A stretch of 64,000 nucleotides of DNA from Silene latifolia (taxonomy: Eukaryota; Streptophyta; Magnoliopsida; Caryophyllales; Caryophyllaceae): contig NC_133526.1 in the NCBI RefSeq assembly GCF_048544455.1, forward strand, positions 12,540,001-12,604,000, written 5' to 3'. The stretch's first letter is position 1, and every line of letters starts with the position of its first letter. This document shows, in pieces, positions 1 to 10,968 of this stretch. Made by a program: the position numbers and the translations under genes. Below the pieces are notes generated by a model. The model was not told the origin of the DNA, ran no database searches, and worked only from the letters and a program-made list of their open reading frames with translations.

Positions 1-3000
1 ACGACCACGGCCTCTGCCCCTTCCACGTCCCACAGGTCTCCCTGAAATTTAAGGTAAACAAGACTTAGGCACAGAAATATGCATTAAACCAATAATGGAA
101 TAAACTAATAAAGGTGGATTATCTTGGCCATACCTGCAACTGCCTTTTTTGGCTTGATTCTTGGCGTTTCCTCCACAAGCAAAGTTTCAAGATTCAAGCT
201 GTCAGGAAGAATGTAGTATCGAATGTTATTCCCACGAACACTTAAGTGATCCATTGTAATGGGATTTTTCCCTTTTGGAGTGAGTTTTACTGTCTTCAAA
301 TGTGTGTTCATGCTAATGTCAACACCTACAAAACAGCATTGGTCACAAGTTAGCCGGTAGTGCATAGTCGACTATTCACTTGTAACTGAAAACTTATAAA
401 CAATGTAAGAGGCAGGACCAATAAAGCCTGCGGTTATAATATGCATGAAACAATGTTATATCCAACACATATGTACAAACTACAAATATCAGGTGAGGTT
501 TTATATCCAGGGCCTCATGTTACTGTTTATACGATAGCTAAATAACAGGTGAGTCGATTGAGAATACACAGGTCGTACTTGTATGAAGCGATTGGTAGTG
601 AAACTGCAGTGTGCATACTATGATGACAATAACCTATCATCTGTCCACAAATTTGTCCAACGGAAAACAATTAATTTTGACAAAGAATACATCCTCCGGA
701 ACTAGAAGCACATAAAGATCACTCGTGAGTTCAGCTAGTTGGTCACAAACTGAAGGCCTACACTCTATCCCTTGTGAAGGAAGGGAACATGAGCTAATTA
801 AGAGTAGTGAGGAGGGACTGGCTCAAGTAACTTATAAATTTTTTGGAAAGAGCTTAAGTAAGAGTAATGTGTTCATTAATTGTATATTTTGTTGGATTTG
901 CTCCTAAGAAGAAAAAGCGTAATGTGGGGCTACAATACCATACTACTATAAGTCTGTCTGTCGAGATGGTTCTGCTAATCAATCAGCTAAAGACACTCAC
1001 AATTATGATGAAAAGCAATCAGAGGGAAGAAAAGAGATTACTTCTATTTGGGACATTCTGGGTAGCCCGAAATCGGAGGCAAAGACAGCGAAGGAAGGTG
1101 GGGCAGACGAGAGAAAAAGGGAAGTTAAAGGGAAGAATTTGGGAGAAATTACTTCTAAATTTTTTCAACTTCAGAAGATTTTGATTTGTGAAGAAAGTAA
1201 AATGATCACTCTCCTCCCTCCCAAGTCCCAACATCCCCTCCCCATGCCTCCACTCCCCTTCCCTCTAAGTCCTCCTATCAAAGTACTCTCTGAGTAAAAA
1301 AAAAAAAAAAACTTATCATGGGCTCTAGACCCCAGGAAAAAAAGTTGAGATCGATAAACTGCAAATCGAGCTATTATACCCACACAACCACAATTCTTTA
1401 TCCATAAACTTAAATCGAGCTGTGGCTGGCTTGCTGCATTGGCCAGCCTCTTTAGGCCAAAGAGTTTCAATGGTCACTCAAAATCGAACATCCTAAAGAG
1501 TGCATCACTAAGTACAGCCTCCATTTCCATCATTAAGCTACAAGCATGATTCCAAATATCAGTAGGTACTTATTGTATCATCTGCGATGCATCAAAGCCA
1601 AAATAAAAAGGCCAAAGATTTCCCGAGGCATGGATTGCAAAGAACCTGCGATGTTTCTCCAACCAAGTTTTTCCTGAATAAAAGAATTTTTGATAAAATG
1701 ATAATCCTGGCCAAATTTCTTTAGTGGATTCATTTAAGCCCCGTTCTTTAGGACTGAAACTCTCTAAACTAAAATGAACTTAGCTTAACGTAACTTTAAC
1801 TTATAGACATGTCCTAACCTGAAGTGAAGTGAAATGAAGGAAAGAGTAAAAATGAACTTAACTTATAACACTAAGCCTAAACTGAAGTGAACTGAAATTA
1901 AGTCCAAAAGAAGAGGGCCTTAGTCATTAACATGATATGAAACCGCCAACAGGTGTTAAAATAGCTATAAAAGCCTCTTTTAAAAAAGCTTCCCCTATAT
2001 CAAAGAGTCAGTCCACTGCATTTACAGTGGTCAAGTTTCTTCTTTAGTAGGAAAAAAAGTTCATGTAGTCAAGGGCGAGTACAAAAACATCCTTACTGAC
2101 TGAAGCAGAAAGATAAACACAGACAAACTTAAGCACATCCATTCTTGCTTCATCATAAAAGAACTCAAAAAATGTGTTGTCTGGATACGGCTGTACACTG
2201 CTCTATCTGATCAATCACAACGCCTTAATTACAGACTGCTAGGGGTTAGCGAATGCAGTCTGTATTTTAATACCATGGCTTATCGAATCATCGAATTACA
2301 CGTTATATGAGTATATGACTACTTAGGACATCAAGTATGCACTCATATTTGCACAAAACGCAAAACTAAATTTGAATTGTGCATGCTCAACTGCATAACA
2401 TAAAATTTTCCAACAAGGTGCTCCAATCCTCAATGCTGTCATACCACTGATCTAAATCAATACTTCAAATTCTCTATATGATTCTGAATCACTCTCTGAG
2501 GAATTAATCTATCCATGCTGTAAAAAGAGTCTTCAAGAATTTTGAGGATAATTCTCTTATATTGAAGCAATCAGTCAGGAAGGCTAGAAATACATATAAA
2601 TGATAGATCTAATTCAACGAAAATTTGGTGAGTGCATTTACTCACAGTTCAAAAAATAACAATTTACAGGCTCTAGACATCCTAGGATTAATCCTTCCTA
2701 GGGGTAGCAGCTACGAGTGAGTTTCAAATGATGGTATAACGTCAAATCAACATTGCTCAGATGGCCAGATTCATTGCCAAAAACTAAAATGCTTACATAG
2801 TTATAAAAAAAATGGATTCAGCTACAAGGGTTAGGATAAAGCAAGACGCCCAGCCATGTCAGATTAATTACCAAATTCCTTCATTATTCCTGATATAGTA
2901 AACAAACAGTCTCGACATCGTCACCAAAAAAGCAATCGGAATTTGTTTTTCGATTGCAATTCACCACAATACAGATTTACAGACTATCCGCCTAGTATTA

Positions 3001-3521
3001 TTAATGCCAACCAAGTCAAGAGTCAAGACCACTAATACTTTTAATTATATATACCCACCAAACCATCAAATCCACTCCAACGACAAACGCCTTCGACTTA
3101 AACCCCAGAACAAAAGCCGGATCCCACAAATAACTCACACACCCACTAGCCACTACAAGAAATCGCGAAACAAGGCTGAATTTGTGTACTACTAATTACT
3201 CACTAGCGCGAATAATCGAATTGACTAAATCAGCGAAGGGTTTAACAAAACCCTAAAATCAATGTCGCGAGCGTAATTAAGTTGTTAATACTAAAAACCG
3301 CTGCAAAAAAAAGAAGGAAAAAGAAAAGGATAGAAAACCTATGATAGTGCCATGAACAACAGTGCCATTCTTGAGCTCAATGGAGACGGTCTCATTGTTT
3401 AATTTCATCAAAAACCTGTTACAATTAACAAATTAATTACGATTACTGAATGAAATTAAGATTAAAGAGAGCAAAAATCGAAAAATAAGGGAAGAAATTA
3501 GGATTACCTTACGAGCTTCAT
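1..3521 (-). CDS. SmD1: Small nuclear ribonucleoprotein SmD1 (3' end cut by window)
   Basis: Core Sm protein of the spliceosomal U snRNP heptameric ring, acting in pre-mRNA splicing in the nucleus. I assembled four exons on the minus strand with GT-AG borders: 3508-3521 (start codon), 3339-3415, 134-325 and 1-41 (continues past the window edge). They join in one frame and give 108 codons. The protein starts [20 protein letters not shown] and holds the Sm1/Sm2 fold, including the motif [16 protein letters not shown] at about residues 62-77. The last exon enters the Arg-Gly tail (RGRGRGRGR) that is dimethylated in SmD1. The exon 2/3 junction gives GTIIGVD where other plants commonly have GTITGVD. 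Intron 2 is about 3.0 kb and holds a MITE but no other gene I recognise; small ORFs inside it are chance. The TATA box was not identified. Identity is very secure. Confidence 0.95.
1737..1919. mobile_element. Tourist-like MITE in SmD1 intron 2
   Basis: This 183-bp foldback has imperfect terminal inverted repeats: AGCCCCGTTCTTT..GGACT on the left matches the reverse complement of AGTCC..AAGAAGAGGGCC on the right. A TTA triplet flanks both ends (1734-1736 and 1920-1922), as expected for PIF/Harbinger-derived MITEs. The interior is rich in ACTGAAGTGAA-type repeats. There is no coding capacity. Confidence 0.6.
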
Positions 3522-3748
3522 GATTTCGAAAGTGAGAAATTAGGGTTTTGAGTTTGAAGAAGATGGAGAGTGTGTTGTAGCGGGAGAGGAGAGAAGGAGA
3601 AATAATGTGAGGACTGAGGAGTTGTCAATATGGGTCTAAGATTGACCCATTAACAATAGATCCAAATATTTGAAACTTATTTATACAACACGTTTTGGGC
3701 TTAGACTAGCTAACAAGTCCATTGGATTTTAATCACCATGAGAGCTAG
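3522..3748. promoter_or_regulatory. SmD1 upstream region
   Basis: Minus-strand 5' leader and putative promoter of SmD1. The leader is GA-rich (plus-strand gagaggagagaaggag at about 3583-3600). No convincing TATA box was seen. It ends at the left end of the hAT-like element, so the insertion lies only about 230 bp from the start codon. Confidence 0.45.
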
Positions 3749-4660
3749 TAGGGATGGCAAATTGGCAATGGATCCAGGATCTGCTCCAAATTCGCAGGAT
3801 CCGACCCGCATGGATTGGATATGAATCCTAATTTTTGGGATCCGTTGGATATGGATCCATTACTTATAAAGCGGATATGGATCTGGATCTCACCATTCAG
3901 ATCCAGATCCAATCCGCAGACCCGTTTTCAATAAAAAAAAAAAATTATCAAATTAGTCATTTACTTACTTCACAAGTCATAAGTTTATAGTATAAAAAAA
4001 TAAAATTTGGTAGTGCATGACGTAACTTAGTGATTGTTACTCCCTCTCATCCAAACCAAAGGTTACATTTGACTTTATTACGCATGCCGAGGTGCGTTTT
4101 GCAACGTGAATATCTTTAGTTACACATTATTAAAAATTATAAAAACTTGATATTCTTATAGAATTCATGACGATGAATCAAACAAGATCTCGCATGACTA
4201 TGTTTTCTCTTATACATTACTAATAATACCAAAGATTATCTACAATCATGAATAGTGCCAAAAAGTCAAATGTAACATTTGGTTTGGATGGGAGGAGTAC
4301 TAGTTATGCCACTTAATTTGATCACTGACATTGAATTTTGTAAACTCTATGCCACTTCGTAGTTTTAAAAGATGAAGTTGAAATGTTATTGTGTGCGTAT
4401 AATATGTCACTCACACTTAATATCGCATGGGTAGTTCGTGTTACTTAACTTATAACCCTATTGTGTTGTTTATTTTGATATTGTCTTAGATCCGCATAGG
4501 ATCCAGATCCGACCCGGACTCGTCGGATATGGATCTGGATCTGGATCTGAGAAAATTGGACCTGTCGGATATGGATCGGATCTGGATCTAATGTGGGAAA
4601 TGCGGATCTGGATCTGGATCTAGCTGGATCCGGTATAGCTCCGGCCCGTTGCCATCCCTA
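3749..4660. mobile_element. Non-autonomous hAT-like DNA transposon
   Basis: The element is about 912 bp and bounded by TAGGGATGGCAA (3749-3760) and its reverse complement TTGCCATCCCTA (4649-4660). The flanking 8-mers AGAGCTAG and GGAGTTAG match at 6 of 8 positions, consistent with an aged hAT target duplication. Both subterminal regions are packed with GGATCC/GGATCTGGATCT units in opposite orientation, typical of transposase-binding subterminal repeats. There is no transposase ORF. A second MITE is nested inside. The superfamily call is an inference from the 8-bp duplication and the ends. Confidence 0.6.
4040..4298. mobile_element. Stowaway-like MITE nested in the hAT-like element
   Basis: This 259-bp element is flanked by TA (4038-4039 and 4299-4300). 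Its ends are CTCCCTCTCATCCAAACC and the reverse complement of GGTTTGGATGGGAGGAG, close to the Stowaway CTCCCTCC end. The inverted repeats extend about 35 bp, through the GTCAAATGTAAC segment. The right TIR differs slightly from the left. It is non-coding. Confidence 0.8.
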
Positions 4661-5150
4661 GGAGTTAGTAACCGTCGTCGATGTAATTACTCCTATCATT
4701 GACAAAATTAGTGACGCGGTTAGTTTTGCCTTTCTCATAAAATAAACTCGATATCTCTCTAATCAACTTCAAACTTAATTGAATTAAATGAACTGGAATA
4801 ATCAGTAAACAAGATCGTTCCTCGTTGACAATTTAATTCGTTTTATTGACAAACAAATAAACTAATTAAACTTGATCGATAAAGGGAGAAAACTCTGCAA
4901 TAAAGTAAACAAATACCATCTCAATCGCAATTAAATAAATAAAAAAAAAACAATCTCAAATAGATAAAGAAACAATACTCAGTGTCAATTTCAAAAAATG
5001 AACCAAACTATCAACAATCGAGCAAACACAATACAATCGGCGGATTCACAATGTTTGCATTCAATCAAACAACAAACTTGCAAACACAAGCACCGAAGAT
5101 CATGTCAATAATCAAATAAGAAACTTAAAAAGCTGACAAAGACTGCGAAC
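4661..5150. other. Gene-free AT-rich DNA
   Basis: I see no ORF of note, no RNA gene and no clear element ends here, only A/T-rich sequence with scattered ATTAAAT motifs. Confidence 0.5.
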
Positions 5151-5259
5151 TCAGAGGAAATAAAAATTTGCGCGCACCTCTAAGTCTGAATGTGAGTGTA
5201 GAGGTGACTTCTCTATATGACTTACTAATCATTACATTTGAACATTGAAGATTAATTTA

Positions 5260-5600
5260 ATAGAGGTCTCTAAGTGCAGTCGGGATTAAGTGCCCAATTA
5301 AAAGGCTTCCTGGCACATTCTTCACCCAATACCCAAACTCTTTGGTTTTCAGATGGCCAATTCCATCTGTTGCGAGAGTCATTTCTACTTTAGAGTGATA
5401 TGGGACGAATATTAAGAGTTTCAATCATTCTAAATCGACCTTGCTTTGTGTTAGCTAGAGTGTGAAGTGGATTCAAACAGGTTTGAATTCCCATAAAATT
5501 TGGTGGCGACTCCTCAAATATTTTATCAAATTCATTCGATGTCCTAACCTCGCGTCGTCATTAGCCGAATCGACGTGACGTGTCTGCAATAGACTTTATT
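5260..5600 (+). mobile_element. Degenerate Ty3/gypsy LTR relic
   Basis: At about 5473-5515 the sequence GAATTCCCATAAAATTTGGTGGCGACTCC closely matches the 3' part of the intact LTRs at about 35,967-35,996 and 46,568-46,597 (TTCCCATAAAAATTGGTGGCGACTCC in the latter). The preceding TCAAACAGGTT matches their TCGAACGGTT. The fragment is therefore an old, eroded relative of the Tat-type elements described below. Boundaries are approximate and no coding part remains. Confidence 0.55.
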
Positions 5601-5639
5601 ATTCAGGAGTGAGACTCCTCCAAAGTATAGTAATCTGGG

Positions 5640-6980
5640 TGTGTTTAGCTTACATTTGAATTATAAGTGATATATGTGGTTTGAATTGTCATGTTAGATC
5701 TAGGAGCGTCAATAAATGCCCTCTTCCATGTTTATGAGTTTTTAAAAATTGGGGTCGTTGAAGGATATTTAGGGGATTATATAAATTGCTACTCAGTAAA
5801 GTGTTCTTCCTAGGAAGTCAAAAAAAATGTGGGCATATTTTTTATGTAACACGTGCGGTCGATGCAATCCCATCGAAGGGAAACTCTTTCCTAAGAGAGG
5901 ATTTCGTAAGAGAGGGGGTTGGTGGGGGAGATGATGGCCGGCCACGGAAAGCCCCATCGGGAGGACAGTCGGTGCATTGGTGGAGACGGTCAAGGTTGGC
6001 ACAAGTATAGGCGGTTGGGGTGGTGGTGGTTAATTTCGGGTCTTATTTTTTCATTCATTTACTCGGGTCAAACCAAACAAGTGAATACATCGAAGGGAAA
6101 CTCTTTCATTTTCCTTTATTTCCCTTTTCGATTCCCATTCACTTTTCCCCAATTCGAACGAAACGCCCCGTAGGCCTTAGCTACTCATAGTAACCTTCAT
6201 TTATTTAATTTGCTTACACATTAATTACATCATTTCCTTGTGAATTTGGCACTCGGCTTAGCTCTACTATGTTATAAAAAGATACCGATACAATATTAGA
6301 TGACGTCACCAATGAGGTAAGCTTGGATGTAAGCGGAAGTCAAAATGATTCGAGTCCGAGAAGACATGAGCAAGAGGCCGAATCAATACCAATAGTTCGA
6401 TGATAGGAAGACAATTCGGCCGTGAAGTAGGGGTCCTAATAATTCAGAATTATCGAGGTTGACGAGTTAGCTTAATTAAGAAATATGTTATTTAATTATT
6501 AGGTTAATAAGGCAGATTATACTGCGAGTAGAAATAGAATAAAATTCATGGTTGTTTAGGAAAATAAAACCGTGTCTCTTGGTACGACTAGAAGTTTTGG
6601 AAGCTAAGGGAACTCGTGTTCTTTTAGTTCGAATAGGAGTAGTTTTATTAACTATAAATAGGACGATTTGTATTAGTAATGAGTCATAATTATATGCATA
6701 TTTATTACTTCCGCTATTTGATGTTTAATGTAGGAATGATGCATTTGAGGAGCAAAGGAATGAAATGGGCATCGCGGAGTGGGCATGAAGGAATACACGA
6801 AGTATGGCACGGGAGTCCATAAGAATGAAGGAAGAGAAGTTAAGAAGACAACACGAAGAAAAGAGCTGAAAATGAAAAATACTTGATCAAACCTACATAG
6901 ACTCGATCGAGGAACCTGTGTGCTCGATCGAGTGCACATAGGCTCGATCGAGGAACCACTAGTTTCCAGAATTTTCCGCA
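5640..6980. other. Gene-free stretch with short repeats
   Basis: No gene is supported. A 20-bp direct repeat (catcgaagggaaactctttc) occurs at about 5871-5890 and 6088-6107. At 6893-6952 the palindrome CTCGATCGAG recurs three times, twice followed by GAACC. The ORFs at about 5786-6173 and 6673-6981 have no recognisable domain and I treat them as chance. Confidence 0.4.
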
Positions 6981-6984
6981 ATTT

Positions 6985-8050
6985 CTTTGAGTCGATTATG
7001 TTTTACTATAAATACCTAATTCGTACCCTATGTTTATTTACGTCTTATTTTACCTAGTTACGCATAGCTACTCTAAAAACTCTCTTAGAATATTCTTAGA
7101 TTAGTTTACATTAGTTTTGTTTCCGGATCTAAACACTCTTTAATTACTGTATTCCCTAATCCTTCTTTAGTTATTATTAATTCAAGCTCTATTTCATTCA
7201 ATTGTTTTGTTCATCTTATTATGCTTTTAATCATGTTGTTCATTAATCTTATTATTGTTATTATTATTAGTATGGGTAGCTAATTTCTTAGTCTAGGGTG
7301 AAAGGGTATCTAGGTTATTAGAAAAGGGTTAATTAATGAATTGATTGTTAAATTGTCTTTGATTGTTGTTCAATTGTTGTCTTACATCTAGTTAAATAAT
7401 TACTGATCAGAATTGGTTAATTAGTCTTGTAAAATAGGATTTTCACCGACAAGGTTAAGACTAGTATATGCCACGATAGTTGAATTAGACTGACTTAATA
7501 ATAGCGATCGCATGTTAAGCTTATTTCTAAAAAGAAATATTAGAATTGACAGATCATATCACTTTCAACAATATAAATTGTTCAATCAATGAATTAAATT
7601 TCACCCCTGGATGACTACATAGTGAACCCGATCCCTAGACCTTTTTAATATAATCGAATTCACCTTTCTTTTATATTGCCATTAGTTGTTATAAATCAAA
7701 CAATCAAACCTCATAAAACTGTTACCTTTAAGACGAACTTAAATATAAACAAACTAGATTAATTAATTCGCCTCAATGTGGATTCGGCCCTTTCTTACTG
7801 CTAGCTACTAGTTAGTTGAGAATATGATTTATTTTGATAGGCCAGCGACTGAAAATAACCTTATCAATTAACTTTTAATTCATTTAATCTATAATAAAAT
7901 TTCAGAAAACGATCAAGTGTTGATCACAAAATCAGGTTTGAACGGTTATTTTCAAATCTCGTTTAAATAACGATCGGCGTCGTTATTTAAGCACTCATTG
8001 ACTCGAATTTAGGCGAATTCTAGTCAAATATCCAACGAGAATCCCACTTA
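6985..8050 (+). mobile_element. Possible Athila-type gypsy LTR relic
   Basis: A TATA-like ACTATAAATACC at about 7001 is followed by about 1 kb of AT-rich non-coding leader. This leader carries phrases I associate with Athila-type LTRs (GTGGATTCGGCCC near 7780, GATAGGCCAGCGACTG near 7838, GATCAAGTGTTGATCAC near 7911). No PBS, TSD or ORFs could be fixed. It could instead be unrelated intergenic DNA. Confidence 0.3.
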
Positions 8051-8136
8051 GTCCTTCGTCATTCAAGGTCCGTGTTTGAATCTCAATCCCAGCAACGTTA
8101 GTTTGCTATTTTTCGCTTCCGTACTTAGATCAGATA

Positions 8137-8330
8137 CTCTCTTAGTTGTTGTTTTGTTCCCCTTTCTTTTGGACACAAGAATTAAGCAAATGAATTTAGA
8201 CCACACAAAAGACTCTACCCACATGGAATTGCATTTGGACCACACAAAGGTTTTCAAATAAAGAAAGAGGGAACAAAACCCGACTAATATGAAAAAGGAA
8301 AGAAGGAACAAAACAACAATTACAAGGGAG
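8137..8330. mobile_element. Stowaway-like MITE
   Basis: This 194-bp foldback is flanked by TA (8135-8136 and 8331-8332). The left end is CTCTCTTAGTTGTTG followed by TTTTGTTCC; the reverse-complemented right end is CTCCCTTGTAATTGTTG followed by TTTTGTTCC. Both small ORFs on the two strands are products of the inverted repeat. It is non-coding. Confidence 0.7.
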
Positions 8331-8727
8331 TACTTCATAATAAAAATTAGTTATATACTCGTATCTTTAATAGCATATGATTTTAGCTCACTACTCCGCT
8401 ATAACAATAACAGTCACATTTTACCGAGAAAAAGGATTGTACATCGGATGTACTACATCATACTTAATGACTTTTTGAGTTTTTGTGTATTTTTTCGAGT
8501 AATATAGAGTTTATAAATTACATTTTAGGTTTATGATGTCAAAAATCAAATTTTTTTGAGCTTATATGTAACTTTTTTGAGTTATAATGTAATTTTTTGA
8601 GATTAAAGTTTAAGTAAATAAACTCAAAAACTTCAAAATAAAACTCAAAAATTTTAGATTAAAACTCAAAAACTTTATCGTAATGCTCAAAAACTATACC
8701 ATTTTACCTTATTCAATTACTATACCA

Positions 8728-9820
8728 CTAGTATAGATCCCGCACAAATGCGCGGTTTTTTAGATAGGGATATTAGAGAATGTAACAATTATACTACTGG
8801 TATTTAATAGTGTAAATCCCGCATATTTGCGGTATATATAGAGGTTTTATTTTTAGTTATTATTTAAATATTTTAAATTGATACATTATTAATTTTTCAT
8901 ATTTTTCATATACCTCATCGAATTTTGATATGAGAAAAAAATGAACTATGAACTAATCAAGAGAATTTAGTAAAGTTATAAAATATGTTTAATGATTTTT
9001 TTCTTTAACATAAAACTAATGATTACAAATAATAAATTTTCTCAAATTATGTTAATGAATTTTTTTTTTTTTGATGAAGCTAATTATATCAGTTTAATAT
9101 TTGTTTTATACAAAATGTGTCAAATCATTCTCTCATATATAATAATAGATAACAAAAATTTAGAAATTTACAGTTTATAAAATTATAGTGAATTTATCTT
9201 CTTTAATTAAAATATTATAATTTAGATTTTCAAAGAAAATATTATTATTTGATTAAAAGGTTATATTTTGATGAAATGATAATAATTTAAAGAAAGAAGT
9301 ATTTTTGTTTTCTTATTTAGCTTGATACCTTTTTGGACGAAAACTTTGGAGAATTTTATTCTCTTAGTATATAGGAGGATTCATTCCAAATTTTATACCT
9401 TCAATTTTTTATATTTCACCTAATTGTATTTTAATATGAGAAAAAAAAAGTAGTATTTCATGATTTTTTTTAACATAAAGTTAATGATTTTATTTTATAA
9501 CTTTGCTTAAATTATCTTAATGAGTTTTTTTCACGTAGCTAATAATATTATTTTATTGTTTTATATAGTTTAAGTAGGCATTAAGTCATTTTCGAAGAAA
9601 AATTATCGATTTTGTATTTATAATTTTATACTCCTTTTATTTTATTTTGATTAAAACATTATATAATTATAATTTAGAATTTAATAAAAGAAGCCATGTT
9701 TTAAGAAAAAGATTATAGTTTAATGGGAAAAATTTATTTCTTTCCTTATATAAGTAGGTGGAGTTTGGAGGGAAAATTTTTGAGAATTTTTATTCTCTTA
9801 ATAGTAGGGGGGATTTTAGA
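8728..9820 (-). mobile_element. Helitron-like non-autonomous element(s), minus strand
   Basis: Read on the minus strand, 8728-8760 gives a GC hairpin (CCGCGCATTTGTGCGGG) followed by ATCTATACTAG, matching a Helitron 3' hairpin plus CTRR end. A similar, weaker hairpin lies at about 8818-8840 (plus GTAAATCCCGCATATTTGCGG). Two 5'-end-like copies (minus-strand CCTATATACTAAGAGAATAA near 9375 and CTACTATTAAGAGAATAA near 9815) share the phrase AGAGAATAAA.ATTCTC. Two starts and two ends suggest a nested or tandem pair. The interior is AT-rich and non-coding. Confidence 0.45.
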
Positions 9821-10668
9821 TGTATAATCCACTTACTGCATTTTACCTTATTCAATTAAAAACTTATGTTCCCTTTACTTTGTTATTGACAAAAATGAAA
9901 ATGGTGTTGACTTAAGTTTTCGCATTGATAAATTATTATACCCTATCATATACTACATGAGAAATTATTCTTCAAAATCATCAGGCAATTAGTGACTTGT
10001 CTAATGTACCATGACAGCCTAATCATATGAAGACGTGAGAAGACTTACGCGTAGGGGTCGTTTACCACTTTCGTATATAAAACTAACATCCTATGCATAA
10101 TAATAATGTTTCAAAAGTCTCAATTATTCATAAGATTGTTTTTGTATCATCCCATTGATCATTGTTTCTCTTTATTAGTATAACCACCGACTAAACAAAT
10201 GTTAAACTAAGATTATATTCATGTGACTGTTGGTGCATTCCCCGTTGTGTGGCCTTTAATTTGAAAGAAGATGATGACAAGTAATAAAGCATGTTTTGGG
10301 TGTTTATAAACAAACACAAAATCTCCTTGAGAGGTGAGTGGGGAAGCATATGGGGGTGCTCCACCTTGTCCCCTCTCCATTTTTGTGAGAGGTTTTCAGC
10401 TTATGACAGAATTAGCCCGTCACAAACCAGACGCTTTGATAAACAAAATGTTATGCCCGAAAGCGATTTTGATTGGTCCATTTTGTTTGTTGGTGAAATT
10501 CATTTTGTCATTTGGTTGATGATTATTAAAGGACTAAAATATCAAAAGTTTTGATTCATAGGAATTAATTTGGGTCGTTTGCTTGGCGTGGTAAGAGTTA
10601 AATTTCAAAAGAGTAGCTTAGTCACTTACCGCATTACAATATTACATAGGCAAAGGTAACAAATTGTT
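9821..10668. other. Intergenic DNA before the copia element
   Basis: No supported gene. The ORF at about 10,291-10,554 (87 codons) has no recognisable domain and sits alone, with no neighbouring exons. Confidence 0.4.
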
Positions 10669-10673
10669 GTACC

Positions 10674-10909
10674 TGTTGGAAATATTGCCGTATAATTTCG
10701 CTTTCCATATTTCTTCGTATAATATCTCGTGTGTATTAGTTTCCTTCTTCTATTATTCCATATCTTGTAATTACCTTAGTTTACAAGTTTAGTTTTAGGG
10801 TAAATATTCTAGATACGTTTCGTGTGCCTTGATGTAATTGTAGTATATAAGGACATGTTGTATTGCTTGAATGAATTATCAATAATATTAACCTTTCATA
10901 AATCTTACA
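10674..10909 (+). repeat. Copia 5' LTR
   Basis: 236-bp LTR bounded by TG..CA. A TATA box (TATATAA, 10,844-10,850) sits about 60 bp before its end, placing transcription start late in the LTR. It appears identical to the 3' copy. Confidence 0.95.
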
Positions 10910-10968
10910 TGGTATCAATCGCCTCACGATCCTAAACAACTCCAAAAACGTCCCTGCAAACCCTAGCC

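Noticed and set aside
725..1470. Several 60-105 codon ORFs inside SmD1 intron 2
   Set aside because: No domain, overlapping on both strands, and the region is an intron of a secure gene.
5786..6173. ORFs of 69-84 codons on both strands
   Set aside because: No domain, no codon pattern and no splice-linked partners; the region is a repeat-bearing intergenic stretch.
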